Source: Mycolicibacterium iranicum
GTDB lineage: Bacteria > Actinomycetota > Actinomycetes > Mycobacteriales > Mycobacteriaceae
Assembly: GCF_014190915.1 (NCBI RefSeq)
Contig: NZ_JACHVU010000016.1
Location: forward strand, 1-64,000
Reading direction: 5' to 3'
DNA: 64,000 bases
Shown here: positions 52,251 to 60,495 of the stretch, in pieces
How the letters are laid out: every line of letters begins with the position of its first letter
Position numbering within the stretch: the stretch's first letter is position 1
Program-made: the position numbers and the translations under genes
The notes under the pieces: model-generated
The model's input: only the letters and a program-made list of their open reading frames with translations
Databases searched by the model: none
Told to the model about the DNA's origin: nothing

Positions 52251-54167
52251 TCAGTCCTGCAGGTCGTACACGGTCGCCCCGCCGATGTCGGCCGGGGTGT
52301 AGTTCTGCTCCACCCACGCTGTGATCTCGGCGGCCGATCCCGAGTCCCCGCCCGGGCCGCGATGGCCGCCGGCGATGAAGTACCGGACCTGACCGCCGGC
52401 GACGTACTCCTGGAACTGCGGCAGGGTCGGTGAATCGTCGCCACCGCTGAACCCGCCGATCGCCATGACCGAAGCACCGGTCTGCAACTCCAGGTCGCCG
52501 GCGGTCATGGATCCGACGGCCGCAGCGGCCCAGCGGTTGTCGGCCGCCGACACGAGCTCCTGCAGCGCGGCGTTGTCGGACACCGAACCCTCGGCCCCAC
52601 CGATTCCACCCGGGCCGACCGGAGCGTCCAGGCCGCTCGGGCCGCCGAAACCGCCCGGGCCCATGTCGGTGCGTGCCGGGCCCGACACCGCCATCGGGCC
52701 GTTGTGGGGGTGCAGCGCGGTCTCGATCGCGTAGGCGGCGGGGGCTGCGGCACCCACGACGAGCGCCACGGCGGCCGCAGCGGCGGCGGCCCGTCCCAAC
52801 CGGTGCGCCCCCACCGCGAGGACCGCGGCCACGACCACCGATGCGGTGACGACGGTCCAGCGCAACCACGGCAGCCAGTCGGGCGTGCGGTCGAGCAGGA
52901 TGAACGCCCACACGCCTGTTGCCGCCATCATCAGCGCAAGTACCGCGCGCGGCCCCACATGGGTTCGGCCACGCCACATTTGGACCGCACTGATCCCGAG
53001 CAGCGCGGCGATGCCCGGCGCCAGGGCGACGGTGTAGTACGGGTGGATGATGCCGTCCATGACGCTGAACACGGCTCCGGTCACGAGCACCCAGCCGCCC
53101 CACAGCAGCAGGCTTGCCCGCACCGCACCGGTGCGGGGCGCGCGACGGGTGAACCACAGCCCCGCCGCCAGCCCGATCAGGGCCGCGGGCAGCAGCCATG
53201 ACGCCTCCGTGCCCATCGACGCGCCGAAGAGCCTGCCGATGCCGGGGTCGCCTCCGAAGAACAGGTTCGCCCCCGCCGGGCCACCCGAACGGCCACCGGG
53301 GCCGCCCTGTCCACCCGGGCCGCTGTCTCCGCCCATGACACGCTGAATTCCGTTGTAGCCCAGCGCCAGCTGCAGCAGGCTGTTGTCGGTGGAACCGCCG
53401 ATGTAGGGGCGCGAACCGGCGGGCCACAAGCTCACGATCGCCAGGAACGAGCCCGCCGTGACGACCATCGCAAGCCCGCCGGCCAGCAGCCTGCCCAGGC
53501 GCTGCCACATCCCCACGGGCGCCGCGACGAGGAAGGCCAGCGCCAGGCCCGGGACGACGAGGAACGCCTGCAGCATCTTGGTCAGGAACGCCATCCCGAG
53601 CACCACCCCGACCAGGACGACCCAGCGGGTCCCGCCCGTCTGGATCGCCCGCACCATGAGGTAGGCCGCGACGACGAGCAGGAACACCAGAAGCGCATCG
53701 GGGTTGTTGTAGCGGAACATCAGCGCCGCCACCGGGGTCACGGCCAGCGCAGCACCGGCGATCAGGCCCGCGCCCGGACCGCTGACCCGCCGGACCGCGG
53801 CGACGAGCACCGCGACCGACGCCACCCCCATCAGCGCCTGCGGCAGCAGCATCGTGAACGGGCTGAACCCGAACATCCGGCCTGACAGCGCCATCAGCCA
53901 CAGCGCGGCGGGCGGCTTGTCGACGGTGATCGCGTTGCCGGCGTCCAGGGATCCGAACAACCACGCCTTCCAGTCCTGGGTGCCCGCCTGCGCCGCGGCC
54001 GCGTAGTACTGGTTGGCCCAGCCCGACGACCCCAGCCCCCAGAAATACAGTGCGGCAGTGGCGGCCAGCAGCGCCGCCAGCGCGGGCCTCACCCAGCGCG
54101 GTCGTTCTGTGACGACGGGCCGGGAATTCCGAATCGGTGTCGCGGACGTGTGGGCGAGGGCGGTCAT
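52251..54167 (-). CDS. GT39-family (ArnT/YkcB-like) membrane glycosyltransferase, first copy
   Basis: A 638-residue polytopic transferase using polyprenyl-phosphate sugars. It has an ArnT/PMT-like membrane core with ITVDKPPAALWLMALSGR as the acidic/DKPP catalytic loop near residue 75, and about a dozen helices. An outer Gly-rich loop (about 285-310) and a C-terminal outer domain (ASVMAIGGFSGGDDSPTLPQF) follow, as in YkcB proteins. AAGGAAACCTCCG precedes the ATG, which overlaps the GT2/GtrA stop. Paralogous to the protein at 55474-57360. Acceptor unknown. Confidence 0.87.
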   Translation of the reverse strand: MTALAHTSATPIRNSRPVVTERPRWVRPALAALLAATAALYFWGLGSSGWANQYYAAAAQAGTQDWKAWLFGSLDAGNAITVDKPPAALWLMALSGRMFGFSPFTMLLPQALMGVASVAVLVAAVRRVSGPGAGLIAGAALAVTPVAALMFRYNNPDALLVFLLVVAAYLMVRAIQTGGTRWVVLVGVVLGMAFLTKMLQAFLVVPGLALAFLVAAPVGMWQRLGRLLAGGLAMVVTAGSFLAIVSLWPAGSRPYIGGSTDNSLLQLALGYNGIQRVMGGDSGPGGQGGPGGRSGGPAGANLFFGGDPGIGRLFGASMGTEASWLLPAALIGLAAGLWFTRRAPRTGAVRASLLLWGGWVLVTGAVFSVMDGIIHPYYTVALAPGIAALLGISAVQMWRGRTHVGPRAVLALMMAATGVWAFILLDRTPDWLPWLRWTVVTASVVVAAVLAVGAHRLGRAAAAAAAVALVVGAAAPAAYAIETALHPHNGPMAVSGPARTDMGPGGFGGPSGLDAPVGPGGIGGAEGSVSDNAALQELVSAADNRWAAAAVGSMTAGDLELQTGASVMAIGGFSGGDDSPTLPQFQEYVAGGQVRYFIAGGHRGPGGDSGSAAEITAWVEQNYTPADIGGATVYDLQD

Positions 54168-55477
54168 CGGAGGTTTCCTTCGGTGGTGGAGCGGCGAGGG
54201 TGGAACACCCAGCCGCGGAGCAGAACGAAACGCACCACGGTCGCGAGCAGGTTCGCCCCGACGAGTACCGCGAGTTCGACCATGTGGTGCGGGGATTCGG
54301 CGGTGGCGTGCAGGAGCGCGAGGGCCCCGCTGGTGATGGCGAGTGCGATGCCGAAGACGATCAGGCCCTCGACGTGGTGGCGCGCCAGGCGGGCCCGCCC
54401 GGCGACGCCGAAGGTGAAGCGCCGGTTGGCGGCCGTGTTGCCCACCGCGGTCAGGAGCAGCGCGACGAGGTTCGCCAGCTGTGCGCCCGCCCACCCCTGC
54501 AGGAGCATGAAGAGACAGATGTAGGCAGCGGTGGACGCGACCCCGACAGCGCCGAACCGGACGACCTGTCGGAGCAGTGAGCGGGGCGCGCTGACGTCGG
54601 CCGTCGGCGCCAGCTGCGCCGCGATGGCGTGTACCGGGATAGTCCCGGTGGCGAAACCTCGGAGCAGCCGGCCGATTCCTTTCAGGTCCGCCGCAGCGGT
54701 GGCAGCGATGTCGACGCGGCTGTCGGGGTCGTCGACCCAGTCCACCGGCACCTCGTGGATGCGCAGCCCGCTGCGCTCGGCGAGGACGAGCAACTCGGTG
54801 TCGAAGAACCAGCCGGTGTCCGCGACGTGAGGCAGGAGCCGGGCGGCGACGTCGGCGCGGATCGCCTTGAATCCGCACTGGGCGTCGGAGAACCGCGCGG
54901 AGAGCGTGGATCGGAGGATCAGGTTGTAGCAGCGGGAGATGATCTCCCGCTTGGGTCCACGCCGGACCCGCGCTCCGTGGGCGAGCCGCGTGCCGATGGC
55001 CAGATCGGAGTGGCCCGAGATCAGCGGTGCGACAAGGGGTGCGAGGGCTGCGAGGTCGGTCGACAGGTCCACATCCATGTAGACCAGCACGGCGGCGTCC
55101 GATCCGGTCCAGACGTGGTGCAGGGCGCGGCCGCGGCCCTTCTGCTCCAATCGGACCACCCGCACATCGGCCATCTCGGCGGCGAGCTGTGTCGCAATGA
55201 CCGGGGTGGCGTCGACGCTGGCGTTGTCGGCGATCGTGATGCGTGCGCGGAACGGCACCGACTCGCTGAGATAGCGGTGCAGTCGACGTACCGAGGCGGC
55301 CAGCGCGGTCTGTTCGTTGTAGACGGGAATCACCACGTCGAGCACTGGCGCACCCGTGTCACGCGCCGCTCTGGCCACGTCAGGGCGCGCCTCGAAAGGG
55401 CGCCTGCCACAACCGAATCGGGGGCCCAGGACGGTGTCTGTCATGTCATCCATGCTGCGGGGCTCAGGTGTGCTCAT
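54164..55477 (-). CDS. Fusion of GT2 polyprenyl-phosphate sugar synthase and GtrA flippase
   Basis: A 437-residue two-domain protein. Residues about 40-280 are a GT2 domain of the dolichyl-phosphate-mannose/ArnC type (VVIPVYNEQTALAASVRRL, VYMDVDLSTDLAAL as the DxD region, DAQCGFKAIRADV). Residues about 300-430 are GtrA with four membrane helices (FGAVGVASTAAYICLFMLL, NTAANRRFTF). It would make and flip the lipid-linked sugar used by the two GT39 proteins. Overlaps both neighbours by 4 bases. Confidence 0.9.
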   Translation of the reverse strand: MSTPEPRSMDDMTDTVLGPRFGCGRRPFEARPDVARAARDTGAPVLDVVIPVYNEQTALAASVRRLHRYLSESVPFRARITIADNASVDATPVIATQLAAEMADVRVVRLEQKGRGRALHHVWTGSDAAVLVYMDVDLSTDLAALAPLVAPLISGHSDLAIGTRLAHGARVRRGPKREIISRCYNLILRSTLSARFSDAQCGFKAIRADVAARLLPHVADTGWFFDTELLVLAERSGLRIHEVPVDWVDDPDSRVDIAATAAADLKGIGRLLRGFATGTIPVHAIAAQLAPTADVSAPRSLLRQVVRFGAVGVASTAAYICLFMLLQGWAGAQLANLVALLLTAVGNTAANRRFTFGVAGRARLARHHVEGLIVFGIALAITSGALALLHATAESPHHMVELAVLVGANLLATVVRFVLLRGWVFHPRRSTTEGNLR

Positions 55478-57360
55478 CGTGGGCCGGAGCTATGTGCCGG
55501 CTGTGAGGTGGTGAGCGGCTTAGTCAGGTCGTAGACGACCGTCCCGTCGACGGTCAGCTCCGGGTAGCGCGCCTCGACCCACTCGCGGATGGCCGCGGAG
55601 TCCCGGGTGATGTCACCGCTCTGATGCCCCATCATCACGGCCGGTCCCACGATGAAGTAGTGGATGCGCCCCTCGTGGACGGTACGGATGAACTCGTCCG
55701 GGGTCGGCGACGGATCGGTGCCGTTGAACCCGCCCACCGCCATCACCGGCGCCCCGGTGGCCAGCTGATAGCCGGCCGCGTTGTTGGACCCGACGACTGC
55801 TGCGGTCCAGGTGAAGTCATCGGCATTCGCGGTCAGCAGCGCGATCAGATCGGGGTGCGGCGTGGGCGCGCTGAGCAGCCCGCCACCCCTGAAGCCGCCG
55901 CTGCGGGCCGGACCCACCGACGGAAGGGCGCCGGTGTGCGGGGACGCGGCCGTGGCCAGCGAGATCGCTGTCGGCGCGGCCAGGCACGACACCGCCGCCA
56001 GGGCGGCAGCACACCGGGCCGCCCGCTCCGGCAGCCTGCCCGCGACGACGAGCAGGACCGCCGCGCCCACTCCCCCGACGGCGACGGCGCCCCGCAGCCA
56101 CGGTGCCCACTCGCCGAAGCGGGTCAGCAGGACCGCGGCCAGGATCGCGGTCACCGCCACGGTCGCCGACAGGGCCGCCGCGGCACGAAGGTCGGCTCGC
56201 CGCCGCCACAGCAACGTGGCACCGACGGCCGCGCCGGCCGCGACGGCGGGTGCCAGCGCGACGGTGTAGTACGGGTGCACGATCCCGTTCATATAGCTGA
56301 AGACCACTGCGGTGACGAGCAGCCAGCCGCCCCACAGGATGAGTGCGGCCCGCGTGGCGTCGGTGCGCGGCGCACGGCGGGTCAGGACCAGACCGGCGGT
56401 CAGGCAGATCACCGCCGCCGGCAACAGCCAGGCGATGTCCGATCCCATTCCGAAGCCGAACAGTCTGGCCCAGCCGACGTCGTGGTTGAGGTTGCCCAGG
56501 CCGCCGGGCTCGTCGCCGGTGAGCCTGCCGATGCCGTTGTAGCCCAACGTCAGTTCCAGGATGCTGTTCGTCTGCGAACCGCCGATGTAGGGACGCGCAT
56601 CCTTGGGCCACAGTTCGACCAGCGCCACGTACCAGCCCGCCGACAGCGCGACGGCCACCGCTGCGCCGACGAGGTCGACGGCCCGCCGCCGCAGTGGCCG
56701 GTGACCGGCAACCAGATAGGCGGTGGCGAATCCGGGCAGCACGAGCAGGGCCTGAAGCATCTTGGTCAGGAACCCCAACCCGACGGCGATGCCCGCCGCG
56801 AGGAGCCACCACCGGCTCGCGTCCTTCTCGCACGCGCGCTGGGTGCAGGAGGCGCCGACGACGAGGAGCAGCACCAACAGCGCGTCGGGGTTGTTGAAGC
56901 GGAACATCAACGCAGCCACGGGCGTCAGCGCCAGAACGGCACCGGCCAGGAGTCCGGCGCCCGCCCCACTCACGCGCCGTACCGCAGCGGCGAGGACCGC
57001 GACGGCGGCGACGCCCATCAACGCCTGGGGCACCAGGATGCTCCACGGGTTGACACCGAACAGCCGCGCCGAGAGGTCCATCACCCACAGCGCGGCCGGT
57101 GGCTTGTCGACGGTGATCGCGTTCGCGGCGTCGCTGGATCCGAAGAACATCGCGGACGCACTGTGCGACCCGGCCTGCACGGCCGCCGAGTAATACGCGT
57201 TCGCCCATCCGCTGGCGCCGAGATTCCACAGATACAGGCCCGCGGTCGCGACGAGCAGCACTGCCAGCGCGGCGGTCGAGGGCGAGCAGACGCGGACTCG
57301 CACGCCCGAGCGCTCGGGCGTGCGAGTTCGTGTCTGCTCGCGGGAGACAAGCAGGGTCAC
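55474..57360 (-). CDS. GT39-family membrane glycosyltransferase, second copy
   Basis: A 628-residue paralogue of the protein at 52251-54167, with the same core (ITVDKPPAALWVMDLSARL), helices and C-terminal outer domain (APVMAVGGFNGTDPSPTPDEF), but without the Gly-rich loop. The first 28 residues are Arg/Thr-rich because they are coded by the 60-bp palindrome at 57282-57341. The GTG start at 57360 gives an N-terminus of the same length as the paralogue, yet part of it may be acquired sequence. Follows the kinase gene by 22 bases. Confidence 0.85.
   Translation of the reverse strand: MTLLVSREQTRTRTPERSGVRVRVCSPSTAALAVLLVATAGLYLWNLGASGWANAYYSAAVQAGSHSASAMFFGSSDAANAITVDKPPAALWVMDLSARLFGVNPWSILVPQALMGVAAVAVLAAAVRRVSGAGAGLLAGAVLALTPVAALMFRFNNPDALLVLLLVVGASCTQRACEKDASRWWLLAAGIAVGLGFLTKMLQALLVLPGFATAYLVAGHRPLRRRAVDLVGAAVAVALSAGWYVALVELWPKDARPYIGGSQTNSILELTLGYNGIGRLTGDEPGGLGNLNHDVGWARLFGFGMGSDIAWLLPAAVICLTAGLVLTRRAPRTDATRAALILWGGWLLVTAVVFSYMNGIVHPYYTVALAPAVAAGAAVGATLLWRRRADLRAAAALSATVAVTAILAAVLLTRFGEWAPWLRGAVAVGGVGAAVLLVVAGRLPERAARCAAALAAVSCLAAPTAISLATAASPHTGALPSVGPARSGGFRGGGLLSAPTPHPDLIALLTANADDFTWTAAVVGSNNAAGYQLATGAPVMAVGGFNGTDPSPTPDEFIRTVHEGRIHYFIVGPAVMMGHQSGDITRDSAAIREWVEARYPELTVDGTVVYDLTKPLTTSQPAHSSGPR
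57282..57341. repeat. 60-bp near-perfect palindrome in the 5' end of a GT39 gene
   Basis: The left half starting GCGAGCAGAC and ending CCCGAGC (57282-57311) is repeated in reverse complement at 57312-57341 with 28 of 30 positions matching and no loop. It lies within codons 7-26 of the GT39 gene. Its size and form resemble a dispersed palindromic repeat of REP/MITE type inserted into the reading frame. No second copy was found in the window. Confidence 0.9.
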
Positions 57361-57382
57361 CCCACGATGATGGAGAGCCCCG

Positions 57383-59044
57383 CTAGGCGTCCGATTGGTC
57401 CGGACTGTGGCTGCGCTGTGAATCGGGGGGCAGGCGCACGGTGAACTCCGTTCGGCCCGGGACGCTGTGCAGGTCGATGGTCCCGCCGTGGGCCCGCACG
57501 ACCGCGGCCACGATCGCCAGCCCCAGTCCGGTGCTGCCGCCGGGCCGAACCTGCGTGCTCTCCCCGAGGCGGGAGCGCGACGTGTCGCCGCGCGCGAACC
57601 GTTCGAACACGTCGGGCTGCAGCCAGGCCGGGATGCCGGGCCCGTCGTCGAGCACGCCGAGCACGACGTCTCCGTCGTCGGCTACGGCCAGCGAGGTCGT
57701 CACCGTCGTCCCGGCCGGAGTGTGCGTGCGCGCGTTGGCGAGCAGGTTGGCGAGCACCTGATGGAGCCGGGCTTCGTCACCGGGAACGGTCACGGGCGCC
57801 TCGGGCAGGTCGAGTTCCCACACGTGGTCCGGGCCTGCGATGTGGGCGTCGCTGACGGCGTCGACCACCAGGCGACTCAGATCGACGCTGTCGCGCTGCA
57901 GGGGGCGTCCGTCGTCGAGGCGGGCCAGCAGAAGCATGTCCTCGACCAGTTGGGTCATGCGGTGGGTCTCGGATTCGACACGGTTCATGGCGTGGGCGAC
58001 GTCGTCGGGTAGCTGAGCCCGTTTCCGTTGCGCCAGTTCGGTGTAACCGCGGATGGCGGCCAGTGGCGTGCGCAGTTCGTGGCTGGCGTCGGCGACGAAC
58101 TGCCGCACCCGCGTCTCGCTGGCGTGCCGCGCCGACAGCGCCCCGGCGATGCGGTCGAGCATGCGGTTGAGGGCCGACCCCAGCTGGCCCACCTCGGTGT
58201 GCGAGGCCGCCGGGTCGACCTCGACGATCGGGGTGGGCAGGCGTACCTCCCCGCGGTCGAGTTCGAGGTCGGCGACCTGCTGCGCGGCGGTGGAAACCCT
58301 TGCCAGCGGCGCGAGTTGGCGCCGCACGATGAGCACGCCGCCCGCACCCGCAGCCAGCAGGGCGACCGCGGCGACGGCGCAGAAGATCACCGCGACCCAG
58401 AACAGCGTGTCGTCGACGTCGGAGGTCGGCAGCCCCGCGACGACGTCCTCCCCGGGCAGGTGGGACGGGAACGCGACCACGCGGTAGCGGCCCAGGCCGG
58501 TGAGGTCGACGGTCTGAGGCGGGTCGCCGACCGCGACCGACGTCAGCTGCTGGGCGGCGGCCGCGGAGATCTCGGCGCGTGATCCGTCGGCGGTGATGAT
58601 GCCCGCTTCGACGGCGCGGCCGTCGGCCACCACCGCACCGACGGTGAGGATGGCCTGGCCGGGGGCGTTGAGAAAGGCCGGGCCGGGTCCCTGGTCGTCG
58701 CGGATCATCATCCGGTGGCCGCGAGGCGGCGGAAACGGTAAGGCCGGCATCAGGGGCGGGCGGACTCCGGGCGGTACGGGGAGCGCGATGCCGGGCGGCG
58801 GGGGTGGGCCGAATTCGAAGATCACCGACGAGCGGCGGCCCGCCTCGATCACCTGTTCGTCGAGCTGGTTGATCAGAAACCGTTGCAGCGCATACTCGGT
58901 GGCGACACCGATGCCGGCGCAGACCACCGCCAGCAGCACCACCTGCGTGACGATCAGACGGGTGCGCAGCGACCAGCTGCGCGGGGAACGCAACGCCGAC
59001 CGCGGCGCGTGCTCACCGCGGGGGTTTGAGGACATACCCGGCAC
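57383..59044 (-). CDS. Sensor histidine kinase (HisKA/HAMP type)
   Basis: A 553-residue sensor. Membrane segment about 28-50, outer domain about 51-210 with a Pro-rich loop (GPPPPPGIALPVPPGVRP), second segment about 215-238, HAMP about 240-310, phospho-His in FVADASHELRTPLAAIRGY (about residue 330), and ATPase motifs NLLANARTHT and GSTGLGLAIVAAVVRAHGG. Similar to mycobacterial TrcS/TcrY-type kinases. Start at GTG 59044 or ATG 59035; both overlap the regulator gene. Co-directional with the glycosyltransferases. Confidence 0.94.
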   Translation of the reverse strand: MPGMSSNPRGEHAPRSALRSPRSWSLRTRLIVTQVVLLAVVCAGIGVATEYALQRFLINQLDEQVIEAGRRSSVIFEFGPPPPPGIALPVPPGVRPPLMPALPFPPPRGHRMMIRDDQGPGPAFLNAPGQAILTVGAVVADGRAVEAGIITADGSRAEISAAAAQQLTSVAVGDPPQTVDLTGLGRYRVVAFPSHLPGEDVVAGLPTSDVDDTLFWVAVIFCAVAAVALLAAGAGGVLIVRRQLAPLARVSTAAQQVADLELDRGEVRLPTPIVEVDPAASHTEVGQLGSALNRMLDRIAGALSARHASETRVRQFVADASHELRTPLAAIRGYTELAQRKRAQLPDDVAHAMNRVESETHRMTQLVEDMLLLARLDDGRPLQRDSVDLSRLVVDAVSDAHIAGPDHVWELDLPEAPVTVPGDEARLHQVLANLLANARTHTPAGTTVTTSLAVADDGDVVLGVLDDGPGIPAWLQPDVFERFARGDTSRSRLGESTQVRPGGSTGLGLAIVAAVVRAHGGTIDLHSVPGRTEFTVRLPPDSQRSHSPDQSDA

Positions 59045-59759
59045 CGCGCAGCGTGTGAATCATGGGCTCCCGCCCGCTGTCGATCTTCTTCCTCAGATAC
59101 GACACGTACAGCTCCACGATGTTCGAGCGGCCACCGAAGTCGTAACTCCAGACGCGATCCAGGATCTGGGCCTTGCTGAGCACCCGTTTCGCGTTGCGCA
59201 TCATGAAGCGGAGAAGTTCGAACTCCGTGGCGGTCAACGTGATCAACTCGCCGCCGCGGGTGACCTCGTGGCTGTCCTCGTCCAGTACGAGGTCTCCGAC
59301 CACGATCTGCGCGCCGCCGGCCTCGGTGCTGACGCCGGTGCGGCGCAGGAGGGCACGCAACCGCAGCACGACCTCTTCGATGCTGAACGGCTTCGTCACG
59401 TAGTCGTCGCCGCCGGCGGTCAGACCGGCGATCCGGTCTTCGACCGAGTCCTTCGCGGTGAGCAGCAACAGCGGAAGGCCCGGTGTCTGCTCACGCAGTT
59501 TGCGCAGCACCTCCAGGCCGCTCATGTCGGGAAGCATCACGTCGAGCACCACGACGTCGGGTGGATTCTGTTTGGCGATCGCGATGGCCGAGGCGCCGTC
59601 CCCGGCGGTGGAGATGTCCCAGCCCTCGTACCGCAGCGCCATCGACACCAGCTCGGCCAGCACCGCCTCGTCGTCGACGACGAGCACATGGATCGGGCTA
59701 CCGTCGGCCCGACGCATCACGACCCGGGTGTCCTCCGGGGTGCTCTGCGGGGTGGCCAT
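59013..59759 (-). CDS. OmpR/PhoB-family response regulator
   Basis: A 248-residue regulator. Receiver: acidic pair in VLVVDDEAVL, phospho-Asp in VVVLDVMLPDMSG (about residue 76), Lys in DDYVTKPFSIEEV. The winged-helix domain has TATEFELLRFMMRNAKRVLSKAQI and ends HTLRGAGYVLKPPR. Minus-strand GATAAT (59771-59766) lies 6 bases before the ATG, a leaderless pattern. First gene of a five-gene run with the kinase and the glycosyltransferases. Confidence 0.95.
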   Translation of the reverse strand: MATPQSTPEDTRVVMRRADGSPIHVLVVDDEAVLAELVSMALRYEGWDISTAGDGASAIAIAKQNPPDVVVLDVMLPDMSGLEVLRKLREQTPGLPLLLLTAKDSVEDRIAGLTAGGDDYVTKPFSIEEVVLRLRALLRRTGVSTEAGGAQIVVGDLVLDEDSHEVTRGGELITLTATEFELLRFMMRNAKRVLSKAQILDRVWSYDFGGRSNIVELYVSYLRKKIDSGREPMIHTLRGAGYVLKPPR

Positions 59760-59821
59760 CACCCCATTATCGGCGGGTGCGCTAGGCGCCCCCTGTGCCG
59801 TTCCTATGCGCGCGCTGTGAA

Positions 59822-59841
59822 AGCGGGTCACATGCCCCGCT
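59822..59841. promoter_or_regulatory. Inverted repeat in the divergent region before the response regulator
   Basis: AGCGGG (59822-59827) and CCCGCT (59836-59841) surround 8 bases in the 130-base gap between the regulator gene and the divergent anchored protein. A candidate operator; OmpR-type proteins more often bind direct repeats, none of which was clear. Confidence 0.3.
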
Positions 59842-59889
59842 GAACCTACCCACAGCCGGCACACATTCGGCCCGGCCACAGTGGATCGC

Positions 59890-60399
59890 ATGGACACCGA
59901 CCACCACGAGCCGGCATCGGGTGACCAGCCCACTCGGACACGCCCGTGGGGGCTGCGCGAGACCGTGACGGCCGTCGGCGTAGCCGCGGTCATCGCCGGG
60001 TTGGGCGGCGCCGCCGCCTACGCCGCGACCGGCGCCGCGTCCCCGCAGTTCGGCGGCCCGCCGGGGCAGCACGCCGCAGCTCCCGGTGGCGTCGGCCCCG
60101 GTCCCGGCGGCCGGGGCCCGCAGCAGGGGCCGCCGGTGCACGGCACGGTCGTCGTCGCCGACGGCTCCGGCGGTTTCGTCACCGTCGTCAGCCAGACCGG
60201 GATCGTCACGGCGACCGGTCCCGGTTCCCTGACGGTGCGCAGCGAAGACGGGTTCACCCAGACCTGGACGACGACGTCCGGGCAGGGCTCGGGCGTCGGC
60301 GTGGACGACAGCGTCATGGTCGAGGGCAGGCAGGAGTCCGGCGCCGCAGCGCGGAGCGTCACGCAGGTGTTCGACCCTGTGCGGGCCCCCGGCCGGTGA
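59890..60399 (+). CDS. Anchored Gly/Pro-rich exported protein
   Basis: A 169-residue protein with a charged N-terminus, one membrane segment at about 26-48 (VTAVGVAAVIAGLGGAAAYAA), a Gly/Pro-rich linker (about 52-82) and a small outer beta domain (VTVVSQTGIVTATGPGSLTV). It resembles DUF5666-type domains. Divergent from the two-component system, so it may be regulated by it. A GTG three codons upstream is an alternative start. Confidence 0.7.
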   Translation: MDTDHHEPASGDQPTRTRPWGLRETVTAVGVAAVIAGLGGAAAYAATGAASPQFGGPPGQHAAAPGGVGPGPGGRGPQQGPPVHGTVVVADGSGGFVTVVSQTGIVTATGPGSLTVRSEDGFTQTWTTTSGQGSGVGVDDSVMVEGRQESGAAARSVTQVFDPVRAPGR

Positions 60400-60452
60400 C
60401 CGGCGACGCCCCGCACCCGGCACGTCGGCGGGCTGTAGCAACACACATCTCC

Positions 60453-60495
60453 TAACCTGGGGCGCATGCAGCCCCGAGTCGGAAGCACCGCATGA
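60453..60495 (+). promoter_or_regulatory. Leaderless-type promoter and nine-codon ORF coupled to oppB
   Basis: TAACCT (60453-60458) lies 7 bases before an ATG at 60466 that opens a nine-codon ORF (MQPRVGSTA). Its TGA (60493-60495) overlaps the oppB ATG as ATGA. Ribosomes loading on a leaderless transcript would finish this ORF exactly at the oppB start. The oppB Shine-Dalgarno is weak (GGAAG). Confidence 0.5.
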
